Source: JBFXAN01 sp050184225
GTDB lineage: Bacteria > Chloroflexota > Dehalococcoidia > CAUJGQ01
Direction: 5' to 3'
Length of the DNA stretch: 9,225 nucleotides
Assembly (NCBI GenBank): GCA_050184225.1
Contig: JBFXAN010000223.1
Span: forward strand, 1 to 9,225
Part shown: in pieces, positions 1 through 6,549 of the stretch
How positions within the stretch are numbered: the first letter of the stretch is position 1
Layout: each line of letters opens with the position of its first letter
The notes under the pieces: generated by a model
What the model saw: only the letters and a program-made list of their open reading frames with translations
What the model was told of the DNA's origin: nothing
The model's database searches: none
Program-made: the position numbers and the translations under genes

Positions 1-542
1 AGATCCGGAGCCAGGGACCGCGCTGGGGCGGCGTCGAGCAGTGGCGCGACGGCATCATCACACGCGGGGTGCTGATCGATGTACCCCGATATCGTGGCGA
101 GGCGCATGTGACGATGGAGCGGCCCGTGCACGGCTGGGAGTTGGAGGCGATTGCGACGGCGCAGGGGGTGCGCGTCGAGCCGGGTGACGCGTTGCTGGTC
201 TACAGCGGCCGCGAGCGCTGGCAGGCGACGAAGCCGGACTGGAACCCCTATGCCGAGGATCGACCGGGGCTGCACGCCTCCTGCCTGCCGTTCGTCCGCG
301 ACCACGATGTCGCCGTGCTCGGCTGGGACCTGATGGATTCGACGCCGAACGAGTATGACGTGCGCTGGACGATGCACGGGGCGCTGTTCGCCTATGGCGT
401 CGCCCTGCTGGACAACTGTCTGCTGGAGCCGCTGGCGGAGGCCTGCGCGGCGGAGGGCCGCTACGAGTTCATGCTGACCGTGGCGCCGCTGCCCGTCGTC
501 GGCGGCACCGGCTCGCCCGCGAACCCGCTCGCGCTGTTCTGA
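1..542 (+). CDS. Cyclase family protein (kynurenine formamidase-like), 5'-truncated
   Basis: This is the C-terminal part of a cyclase-family metal-dependent hydrolase; its start lies before the window. Family members hydrolyse amide or cyclic bonds, for example N-formylkynurenine. The frame is open from base 3, and the first readable residues run into IITRGVLIDVPRYRG, a typical core segment. They are followed by VEPGDALLVYSGR, then GLHASCLPFVRDHDVAVLG, and the characteristic ending PLPVVGGTGSPANPLALF before TGA. The metal-binding HxGTHxDxxxH motif would be upstream and cannot be checked. An internal GTG at 69 is not the real start, because conserved sequence precedes it. The gene converges on the cupin gene, with a hairpin between them. 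The family is clear, but the substrate is unknown: the same fold serves formamidases and other hydrolases. Confidence 0.85.
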   Translation, partial: IRSQGPRWGGVEQWRDGIITRGVLIDVPRYRGEAHVTMERPVHGWELEAIATAQGVRVEPGDALLVYSGRERWQATKPDWNPYAEDRPGLHASCLPFVRDHDVAVLGWDLMDSTPNEYDVRWTMHGALFAYGVALLDNCLLEPLAEACAAEGRYEFMLTVAPLPVVGGTGSPANPLALF

Positions 543-557
543 CGCAATTGGAACCAA

Positions 558-608
558 CAAGACGCCAAGGTACCAAGAAATATTGAGACTTGGTGCCTTG
601 GCGTCTTG
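558..608. terminator. Strong hairpin between convergent genes, possible bidirectional terminator
   Basis: Bases 558-577 pair with 589-608: a 20-bp stem with one G-T wobble and an 11-base A/T-rich loop (578-588). It starts 15 bases after the cyclase stop and ends 10 bases after the cupin stop on the other strand, so it could end transcription both ways. No clear T-run follows on either strand, so Rho-independent termination is unproven. Both arms have an 8-base rhythm: CAAG every 8 bases on the left and CTTG on the right. This suggests a dispersed repeat rather than a plain terminator. Confidence 0.6.
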
Positions 609-618
609 CGTGGGTGCT

Positions 619-957
619 TCATTCGGAGGGGGCGTTGCTACCGCGGGCAGGGGCGAAGATGACGAGGAGGGTGATGCCTTCCGAGTAGTCGATGAAACTG
701 TGGGGGACGTGCTTGGCGACGAAGATGACGCTGCCTGGACGCACCGACGTGATCTCGCCGTCGATGTCGATGCGGCCTTCTCCGGCGAGCACGTAGTAGA
801 CCTCGTCCTCGGTGTGCGGCTGCTGGCGGTCCGGTTCGCCGGCGGGCAGGTGATAGATGCCGGCGCTGAGGGAGCCGCGCTGGAGGAACTCGTAGTAGGG
901 GCGGCCCTGTTCCTCGAGGGCGGTGAGGAGATCGAGGAGATCGAACGTGTCGGGCAT
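619..957 (-). CDS. Small single-domain cupin protein
   Basis: This encodes a 112-residue protein with one cupin beta-barrel domain. Cupin motif 1 is seen at QPHTEDEVYYVLAGEG (residues 46-61). His48 and Glu52 stand at metal-ligand positions, and Gln46 replaces the first His of the usual HxH. Motif 2 is RPGSVIFVAKHVPHSF (residues 73-88), with His86 as the remaining ligand. The metal site is therefore probably present but altered. Such proteins range from sugar isomerases and dioxygenases to ligand sensors, so no function can be assigned. The ATG at 955-957 is preceded on the minus strand by AGG and then TAGTCA, a weak ribosome binding site that lies in the end of repeat A1. The gene is convergent with the cyclase and divergent from the dehydrogenase. 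Confidence 0.85.
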   Translation of the reverse strand: MPDTFDLLDLLTALEEQGRPYYEFLQRGSLSAGIYHLPAGEPDRQQPHTEDEVYYVLAGEGRIDIDGEITSVRPGSVIFVAKHVPHSFIDYSEGITLLVIFAPARGSNAPSE

Positions 958-958
958 T

Positions 959-1122
959 GACTACCTAACCCCCCGGCCCCTTCCCTCGCAGGGAAGGGGG
1001 AGTTCTGGTCTGCCAGGGCTTGTCAGTATCTCGCCTGGCTGCTATATGTCCATTCTCATTCAACCTCGTTCTGACTGGACTCCCCCTTCCCTGCGAGGGA
1101 AGGGGGCCGGGGGGTTAGGTAG
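959..1122. repeat. Inverted-repeat element A1 (two hairpin units)
   Basis: Two copies of a roughly 45-50-base unit lie in inverted orientation. The left unit begins GACTACCTAACC at 959 and the right unit ends GGTTAGGTAG at 1122. Each unit is itself a near-perfect hairpin. The left stem pairs 977-986 with 990-999 around CGC; the right stem pairs 1082-1092 with 1096-1106 around GCG. About 70 bases of unremarkable sequence separate the arms. No open reading frame in it looks real. It fills most of the gap between the divergent cupin and dehydrogenase genes. Related units lie at 7875-8049 and 8980-9027. The structure resembles a REP/BIME or MITE-like element. Confidence 0.9.
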
Positions 1123-1158
1123 GCACCCCCGCCTTCGTACTTGAGAAGGCTACGGTAC

Positions 1159-1164
1159 TACAAT
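1159..1164 (+). promoter_or_regulatory. Possible -10 box for the dehydrogenase gene
   Basis: TACAAT matches the bacterial -10 consensus at 5 of 6 bases and lies 40 bases before the dehydrogenase start, just outside repeat A1. A good -35 at the usual 16-18 base spacing is missing: TTGAGA at 1141-1146 is only 12 bases away. This is a tentative call. Confidence 0.3.
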
Positions 1165-1204
1165 CCTCCGTGAGTCCGCATGCAACCATTGAGGAGGGTT
1201 TCTG

Positions 1205-2194
1205 ATGCCTCGTTCACGTGTCTTTCTTGCGACGACGTTGATTCCTAGCGCCCGCGCGATCGTCGAGTCGGCCTGTGAGGTGGTCGCCTATGAGGGGGGT
1301 GGGCGGATTTCGCGAGAGGAGCTTGAGGAGGCATTGCAGGATGTGGACGGAGTGCTGACGTCGAACCAGGTGCGGTTCGACAACGATCTGCTCGATGCGT
1401 GTTCGCGGTTGCGGGTGATCTCGAACAACGGTGTCGGGTATGACAATGTCGACATTCCGTATGCGACCAGCCGGCAGGTCCTCGTCTGCAACACGCCGGG
1501 GGTGCTGACGGATGCGGTCGCCGATCTGACCTACGGGTTCATCATCGATCTGACGCGCGGCATCACGCGGTCCGATCGCTATGTGCGTGAGCGGCGGTGG
1601 GGGAAGGAACCGGCGATGCCGCTGGGGATGGACCTGCGCGGGAAGACGCTGGGTGTTCTGGGGCTTGGGCGGATCGGGACGGCGGTGGCGCAGCGGGCGC
1701 CGGCGTTTGGGCTGAACGTCGTCTACTATGATCCGATTCGGAACCACTCCGCCGAGGATCGCGGGCTGGCACAGTATCGCGAGCGGGACGCGGTGTTGCG
1801 GGAGTCGGATGTTGTCAGCGTGCATGTCTTCCTCGATCCGACGACGCACCGGCATATTAGCGAGCGTGAGTTCAGTCTGATGAAGCCCAATGCCTTTCTT
1901 GTGAACACGTCGCGCGGCCTGGTGATCAATCAGCCGGACCTGGTTGCGGCGCTGCAATCCGGCCAATTGGCGGGGGCGGCGCTCGATGTCTTTGAACTGG
2001 AGCCGCCGGACCCGTCCGATGCGCTACTCGACCAGCCGAACGTGATCCTCGCCCCGCACATCGGCAGCGCGACGACGGAGACGCGGCAGGCGATGGCGGA
2101 ACTGGCGGCGCGGAATGTCGTCGCGGCGGTGACGGGCGGCGAGCCGGAGTGCATGGTGAACCCGGAGGTACGCCGAATGCGCGCATCACCATAG
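1205..2194 (+). CDS. NAD-dependent D-2-hydroxyacid dehydrogenase
   Basis: This encodes a 329-residue member of the D-isomer-specific 2-hydroxyacid dehydrogenase family (phosphoglycerate dehydrogenase, glycerate dehydrogenase/glyoxylate reductase and relatives), which interconverts 2-oxo acids and D-2-hydroxy acids in the cytoplasm. The Rossmann motif is GLGRIG at residues 153-158, and Asp176 at the end of the second strand suggests NAD rather than NADP. The catalytic trio is visible: Arg237 in NTSRG, Glu266 in DVFELEP, and His285 in APHIGSAT. The length is full for the short form without an ACT domain. A strong GAGGAGGG lies 6 bases before the ATG, which fixes the start. It ends in TAG, so amber is a working stop codon here. 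The neighbours give no pathway, so the substrate cannot be named. It is convergent with the broken vapC, 31 bases away. Confidence 0.92.
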   Translation: MPRSRVFLATTLIPSARAIVESACEVVAYEGGGRISREELEEALQDVDGVLTSNQVRFDNDLLDACSRLRVISNNGVGYDNVDIPYATSRQVLVCNTPGVLTDAVADLTYGFIIDLTRGITRSDRYVRERRWGKEPAMPLGMDLRGKTLGVLGLGRIGTAVAQRAPAFGLNVVYYDPIRNHSAEDRGLAQYRERDAVLRESDVVSVHVFLDPTTHRHISEREFSLMKPNAFLVNTSRGLVINQPDLVAALQSGQLAGAALDVFELEPPDPSDALLDQPNVILAPHIGSATTETRQAMAELAARNVVAAVTGGEPECMVNPEVRRMRASP

Positions 2195-2225
2195 CGGAGA
2201 ACATCAAGATGCGGATCGCTATAGT

Positions 2226-2666
2226 CTACAGGTCGCCGAGATACGATGTGGTCGGAAAGGCAACGACGACCCGCTCGAAGAACGGTCGGTCAGCGGTCAG
2301 CAAGGGTAGACGCAATTCGATTGCAACTTGAAGGTAGAGAGCGTCGTACTACGCGATGTCATGTTCAAGGGCGAGAGCGAAAGCACTGGTCCTCCGGTCG
2401 GCTGTCGCTTCAACAGCGACGATTTCTAGAGCCAAGAACGAAGCAAGCGCATGTGTCGCCTGCTCGGAAGACAAGCGTCCGCGCCGGACAGCAGTGCGAA
2501 GAATGTTCCCCGCCTCATCAAGAAGGTATGTCGGCGCAGCCAAGCCGATAGTGCCTTCACCGAACTGATTGAGAACCTGATCGGCCTGGTCGAGGAGTTG
2601 CTCGTCACGCAGATACCATTTGGCAGCGACGGAAGCGTCAAGAATCCACGCCGCTGTCATGGTCAT
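2226..2666 (-). pseudogene. vapC: VapC-like PIN-domain toxin with in-frame amber codon
   Basis: This is a PIN-domain ribonuclease of the VapC toxin type, whose family cleaves RNA using a cluster of acidic residues. The ATG at 2664-2666 has AGGAG 7 bases upstream and overlaps the end of the antitoxin gene. Residues 1-105 include WILDAS with Asp10 and DEAGNIL with Glu51. Codon 106 is TAG (2349-2351). The same frame then continues with YDALYLQVAIELRLPLLTAD, a textbook PIN C-terminus carrying Asp108 and Asp126, to a second TAG at 2226-2228. The full reading is 145 residues plus the amber position, a normal VapC length. Stopping at codon 106 would remove two of the four catalytic acids, so the product should be inactive. 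Alternatives are a sequencing error or suppression. GC is visibly lower here than in uvrB. Confidence 0.82.
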
Positions 2667-2835
2667 ATGACGACTCCTCTTCAGCGCGTGCCTGCTGGCG
2701 AAGATCGACAACCATGAGCGGTGCAATCGAAACCTGGAGCGCGCGGATCTGCTGTATCTGCTTTTCCCGACGAGCAAGTACCTCATCGGTAGGACGTGTG
2801 CAGATTCGTTCCCGAAGTTCATCAACCGCGTTCAT
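2638..2835 (-). CDS. Putative antitoxin partner of the VapC-like toxin
   Basis: This is a 65-residue, charged, probably helical protein. I do not recognise its family from sequence. It is called antitoxin from position: it lies directly upstream of the PIN toxin gene, overlaps it by 29 bases, and has the usual antitoxin size. No DNA-binding fold (AbrB, ribbon-helix-helix or Phd) is evident. The C-terminal part is acidic (AEEESSYDHD), as is common in toxin-binding tails. The ATG at 2833-2835 has a strong AGGAGG 7 bases upstream, so translation should be efficient. It starts 38 bases after the uvrB stop on the same strand and may be read from the same transcript. It seems intact although the toxin is interrupted, as expected when toxin loss is tolerated. 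Confidence 0.7.
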   Translation of the reverse strand: MNAVDELRERICTRPTDEVLARREKQIQQIRALQVSIAPLMVVDLRQQARAEEESSYDHDSGVDS

Positions 2836-2873
2836 CTTGGAGCCTCCTCAAGCTCATCATCGCACCTTCGAGG

Positions 2874-5051
2874 TCATCCGCCGTAGCGACGCCGGGCGCG
2901 GTTTTGGCGATTGGTGGAGCCGCTGACGAGGGGGCGTTCGGCGCGGCGGGGTGGGGCGACGATCTTGGCGATCTCGCGGAGTCCCTCTTCGTCGCCGTCG
3001 CTGACGAGCTCGCGGCGAAGCTGGACGATCTGGTCGCGGATCAGGGCGGCCTTCTCGAACTCAAGGTTGCGGGCGGCGGCCTTCATCTGACCTTCGAGGT
3101 CCATGACGAGGCGGACGAGTTCGTCGCGCGGGATACCGCTCTCGCCGTGTTCGGCGTCGTAGGCAGCCTTGGCTTCGGCCACCTTGCGGACGCGGTCGTT
3201 GATGTCGCGGATCGCCTTCTGGATGCCCTCGGGTGTGATGCCGTGTTCTTCGTTGTAGGCCCGCTGGATCGCGCGGCGGCGTTCCGTTTCCTCGATCGCG
3301 CGGCGCATCGAGTCGGTGATCGTGTCGGCGTACATGATCACGCGGCCATTCACATGACGCGCGGCGCGGCCGATTGTCTGGATCATCGAGCCTTCGGAGC
3401 GGAGGAAGCCCTCCTTGTCGGCGTCGAGGATGGCCACAAGGCTGACCTCCGGCAGGTCGAGACCCTCCCGCAGCAGGTTGATGCCGACGATCACGTCGTA
3501 GACGCCGAGCCGCAGGTCACGGAGGATATCGACCCGCTCCAGCGTGTTCACCTCGGAGTGGAGGTAGTGGGTCTTGATGCCCATCTCCTGGAGGTAGTCG
3601 GCCAGGTCTTCGGCCATCCGCTTGGTCAGCGTCGTCACCAGGGCGCGCTCCCCCCGATCGACGCGGCGGCGGACCTGATCGAGCAGGTCGTCGACCGGGT
3701 TGCGCAGGCTCTTGACCTCGATCTCCGGGTCGAGCAGGCCGGTCGGGCGGATCACCTGCTCGACGACACGGCCCGGTGCGACGACGCGCGGGCGCAGGAA
3801 GGTGTTGCCGTCGATCTGGACCGGCTCCTGGACGATGATCCGGCCGCTCTTCTCGAACTCAAAGGGGCCGGGTGTGGCGGAGACGTAGACGACCTGGTTG
3901 ATCTGGTCCTGGAACTCCTCGAAGGTGAGCGGTCGGTTGTCCTTCGCCGAGGGTAGACGGAAGCCGAAGTCCACAAGCGTGCCCTTACGGGACATGTCAC
4001 CGTGGTACATGCCGCGCACCTGGGGCACGGACATGTGCGACTCGTCGATGAACATCAGGTAGTCGTCGGGGAAGTAGTCAAGCAAGGTCCAGGGACGGCT
4101 GCCGGCGGGGCGCCGCTGGAGGTGGCGTGAGTAGTTCTCGACGCCGGAGCAGTAACCCATCTCACGGAGCGTTTCGATGTCGTAACGCGTGCGCTCTTCA
4201 AGGCGGGCGGCTTCGAGAACCTTGTCCTCTGTCTTGAACCTGGCGACCTGCTCCTCCATCTCGGACTGGATGTCGTCGACCGCCGCCTCCAGCTTCTCTT
4301 TGCTGGTGACGAAGTGCTTGGCCGGGTAGATCGAGATCTCGTCCCGCTCGGCCAGGATCTCGCCGGTGAGCGGGTCGAGCTCGAGGATGCGCTCGATCTC
4401 GTCACCCCAGAAGTCGATCCGGATCGCCAGTTCTTCGTAGGCCGGGTGGATCGTGAGGCTGTCGCCGCGCAACCGGAACTTGCCGCGGACGACGTTCATG
4501 TCGTTGCGCTCGTACTGCATATCGACGAGACGACGGATCGCGCGCGAGCGGACGAGCGGGTCGCCCTTGCGGAAGGTGAGGACGAAGCTGCCGTATTCCT
4601 CCGGTTCGCCGAGGCCGTAGATGCAGGAGACGGAAGCGACGATCAGCACGTCGCGACGCTCGAACAGCGAGCGGGTGGCGGCGTGGCGGAGCTTATCGAT
4701 CTCCTCGTTGATGTCGGCATCTTTGGCAATGTAGGTGTCGGTACGGGGGATGTACGCCTCCGGCTGATAATAATCGTAATAGGAGACGAAGTACTCGACG
4801 GCATTGTCGGGAAACAGTTCTTTGAACTCGCTCCAGAGCTGCGCCGCCAGCGTCTTGTTGTGGGCGAGGACGAGGGCGGGGCGCTGCAGCCGCTCGACGA
4901 TGTTCGCCATGACGAAGGTCTTCCCGGTGCCGGTGGCGCCGAGCAGCGTCTGGTCACGGATTCCTTCCGCAAGCCAGTCAGTGAGACGGTCGATCGCCTG
5001 GGGCTGGTCGCCCATCGGCCGGAAGTCGGAGACAAGTCGGAAGTCAGGCAT
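2874..5051 (-). CDS. uvrB: Excinuclease ABC subunit B (UvrB)
   Basis: UvrB is the DNA-helicase-like subunit of nucleotide excision repair. It receives damaged DNA from UvrA and recruits UvrC for incision. Seen in order: Walker A GATGTGKT (38-45); the damage-probing beta-hairpin region with YYDYYQPEAYIPRTDTYIAKD-type residues (91-111); Walker B DESH (336-339); helicase motif VI QTIGRAARH (558-566); and a C-terminal UVR domain (about 643-682) that contacts UvrC. At 725 residues it is longer than the usual 660-700. About 24 extra residues (404-427) lie between SATPGPFEFEKSG and RVVEQVIRPTGLLDP, and a basic tail ends the protein. The ATG has AGGA 9 bases upstream. A probable LexA box lies 36 bases upstream of the start. 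The call is certain. Confidence 0.98.
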   Translation of the reverse strand: MPDFRLVSDFRPMGDQPQAIDRLTDWLAEGIRDQTLLGATGTGKTFVMANIVERLQRPALVLAHNKTLAAQLWSEFKELFPDNAVEYFVSYYDYYQPEAYIPRTDTYIAKDADINEEIDKLRHAATRSLFERRDVLIVASVSCIYGLGEPEEYGSFVLTFRKGDPLVRSRAIRRLVDMQYERNDMNVVRGKFRLRGDSLTIHPAYEELAIRIDFWGDEIERILELDPLTGEILAERDEISIYPAKHFVTSKEKLEAAVDDIQSEMEEQVARFKTEDKVLEAARLEERTRYDIETLREMGYCSGVENYSRHLQRRPAGSRPWTLLDYFPDDYLMFIDESHMSVPQVRGMYHGDMSRKGTLVDFGFRLPSAKDNRPLTFEEFQDQINQVVYVSATPGPFEFEKSGRIIVQEPVQIDGNTFLRPRVVAPGRVVEQVIRPTGLLDPEIEVKSLRNPVDDLLDQVRRRVDRGERALVTTLTKRMAEDLADYLQEMGIKTHYLHSEVNTLERVDILRDLRLGVYDVIVGINLLREGLDLPEVSLVAILDADKEGFLRSEGSMIQTIGRAARHVNGRVIMYADTITDSMRRAIEETERRRAIQRAYNEEHGITPEGIQKAIRDINDRVRKVAEAKAAYDAEHGESGIPRDELVRLVMDLEGQMKAAARNLEFEKAALIRDQIVQLRRELVSDGDEEGLREIAKIVAPPRRAERPLVSGSTNRQNRARRRYGG

Positions 5052-5087
5052 GGATCAGATCCTGCTTGGTGTGGGGAGTGCGGGTCC

Positions 5088-5099
5088 GAACTGTCGTTC
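5088..5099. promoter_or_regulatory. Probable LexA (SOS) box upstream of uvrB
   Basis: GAACTGTCGTTC is a GAAC-N4-GTTC palindrome, the core of the LexA operator of Firmicutes and Actinobacteria; a flanking C at 5087 extends the match to CGAAC. It is the only such site I noticed. It sits 36 bases upstream of the uvrB start in a 109-base gap, just downstream of a weak -10-like GATACT (5102-5107, minus strand). UvrB is a classic SOS gene. That this organism's LexA uses this box is inference. Confidence 0.55.
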
Positions 5100-5160
5100 T
5101 AGTATCGCATAAACTGAGAGCAGATGGGCTGACGCCGCTCACGGAAGCACGGAAGTACGC

Positions 5161-5910
5161 TCAGGCAGCACGGTCGGTCACCACGATGATCTCCTCGCTC
5201 GTGGGGAGGAACGGCCCGCCGTCCCAGCCACCGTACCATTCGAGCGGTGTGAGGCCGGACTGCGCGATCAGGGCGGCGAGACGGTCTGCACTGACGAATC
5301 GAAGCCGGCCGGTGCCGATCCTTTCCTCGCCGGAGTCGAGAATCCGGCTGTGTTCGACGAGATCAACCATGCCGATCGTCGTGTCTGCCGCTGCATCATA
5401 GAACTGCTCGATGGGGCCGTATTGGCGGGTCTGCACGACGAGCTTGGACTGTTCCGGAGTCCAGGTGAGCCACGGCATACCGGCAGGATTGCGGGTTTCA
5501 AACACAAACCGGCCATCACGGCCAAGATGATCGGCGACATTCTTGAGGAGGGCGACGATCTCGATGTCGGTCAACAGGGATTGAAAGGCATGTCCCGTCA
5601 TGTACGCCAGATCGAAGCGTTGGGGCAGTCGCATGCTCTGACCATCGGAACACACCCAGGTAACCCGCTCGCTCCCCGGCCGCGACCGCGCCACCGCCAG
5701 CATGGCTTCCGCCGGATCGACGCCGACGACGCTGAGCCCCTCTGCCGCGATTCGGCAGGCGAGCATACCTGTTCCGCAGCCTACGTCGAGGACGGGGCCT
5801 CCGATGTCACGTGCCAATTGGAGATAGAAGGCATCGGAGGCCGACCACGGGTTGCAGTCGTCATAGATCGAGGCGGAGAAGTCATCGTCGTATTCGTTGA
5901 CCGGCGGCAT
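5161..5910 (-). CDS. Class I SAM-dependent methyltransferase
   Basis: This encodes a 249-residue methyltransferase of the Rossmann-fold class I type. Motif I is VLDVGCGTG (residues 40-48), the SAM-binding glycine loop. Asp65 in VVGVDPAEAML is the expected ribose-binding acid. FDLAYMTGHAFQ (99-110) is the post-motif II strand, followed by HLGRDGRFVFETRNP (motif III region). The second half varies as usual in the family, so the methyl acceptor is not predictable; small molecules are more likely than DNA or rRNA because no target-recognition or RNA-binding domain is seen. The ATG at 5908-5910 has GAGG 6 bases upstream. It lies 42 bases after ruvA on the same strand and may be its operon mate, but no repair role is implied. 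Confidence 0.85.
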   Translation of the reverse strand: MPPVNEYDDDFSASIYDDCNPWSASDAFYLQLARDIGGPVLDVGCGTGMLACRIAAEGLSVVGVDPAEAMLAVARSRPGSERVTWVCSDGQSMRLPQRFDLAYMTGHAFQSLLTDIEIVALLKNVADHLGRDGRFVFETRNPAGMPWLTWTPEQSKLVVQTRQYGPIEQFYDAAADTTIGMVDLVEHSRILDSGEERIGTGRLRFVSADRLAALIAQSGLTPLEWYGGWDGGPFLPTSEEIIVVTDRAA

Positions 5911-5952
5911 TGTGACCTCACCGAGTGAAGCAACAAGCAGGACGTGGCATCG

Positions 5953-6549
5953 CTAGGTGCGCTCGGCGCTCCGCGTGCCATGGGCACGAAACGCCAGGCG
6001 TAACGTCTCATCCTCGGTGCGGTCCGGATCGGGCGGCACGCTGGCCAACGCCGCCGACGCTTCCGAACGCGAGAGCCCGCCGAAGGTCATCAATGCGTCG
6101 AGCAGGCTGCCGGTTCCGGCCGCCGCCGCCACACCGTCGCCGAGTGCCGGCATCTTGCCCTTGAGCTCGGTGGCGATGCGGGTCGCGGTGCGCTTGCCGA
6201 CGCCGGGAATGCGGGACAGGGCTGCTTCATCACCGCCTTCGATCGCGGCGGCGAGCCGTTCGGCGCCGAGCATCGACAGGGCGGAGAGCGCGGTACGCGG
6301 CCCGACACCGCCGACGCCGAGGAGTTGGAGGAAGACGCCGCGCTCGGCGGTGGTGCCGAAGCCGTAGAGCGCGCGGACATCCTCGCGGATGTAGAGATGA
6401 CACCAGAGCTTTGCGTCTTCGCCGGGGGTCAAGGCTTCGGCGGTGCTCATCGGCACACCGATACGGAGGCCCATGCCGTGCAGGTCGACCACGACCCAGT
6501 CGGCGCCGCGATCCGCGATGCGGCCGAAAACGTACTCGACGAAGCTCAT
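5953..6549 (-). CDS. ruvA: Holliday junction branch-migration subunit RuvA
   Basis: RuvA binds four-way Holliday junctions as a tetramer and loads the RuvB helicase for branch migration. At 198 residues it has normal length. Domain I is the N-terminal barrel (about 1-65, including VVVDLHGMGLRIGVP). Domain II has two helix-hairpin-helix motifs, LLGVGGVGPRTAL (77-89) and LSRIPGVGKRTATRI (111-125). Domain III, the RuvB-binding part, follows a linker from about residue 150 (LLDALMTFGGLSRSEA). The ATG overlaps the ruvC TGA as ATGA, a sign of translational coupling. It ends in TAG. RuvB, often next in line, is not downstream; a methyltransferase gene takes its place, so ruvB must be elsewhere. Confidence 0.96.
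   Translation of the reverse strand: MSFVEYVFGRIADRGADWVVVDLHGMGLRIGVPMSTAEALTPGEDAKLWCHLYIREDVRALYGFGTTAERGVFLQLLGVGGVGPRTALSALSMLGAERLAAAIEGGDEAALSRIPGVGKRTATRIATELKGKMPALGDGVAAAAGTGSLLDALMTFGGLSRSEASAALASVPPDPDRTEDETLRLAFRAHGTRSAERT

Noticed and set aside
583..960. 125-codon plus-strand open frame opposite the cupin gene
   Set aside because: The cupin motifs are clear on the minus strand, and this frame starts inside the hairpin at 558-608.
959..1122. CRISPR array or attachment site
   Set aside because: The units are inverted pairs with internal hairpins, not evenly spaced direct repeats, and no cas gene or integrase is nearby.
1214..1966. 250-codon minus-strand open frame opposite the dehydrogenase
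   Set aside because: The plus-strand dehydrogenase shows all its motifs and a strong ribosome binding site; the antisense product is R/P/H-rich and unlike any protein I know.
2667..2825. Longer N-terminus for VapC, starting at 2825
   Set aside because: The extra 53 residues are read from the antitoxin gene in another frame; the PIN domain starts at the ATG at 2664-2666 with its own AGGAG site.
2796..3956. 386-codon open frame on the plus strand opposite uvrB
   Set aside because: It is antisense to a certain uvrB gene, has no recognisable domain, and its low-complexity D/V/L-rich product is what high-GC codon bias produces in the complementary frame.
4314..5102. 262-codon plus-strand open frame opposite the start of uvrB
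   Set aside because: Shadow of uvrB with the same biased composition and no family resemblance.
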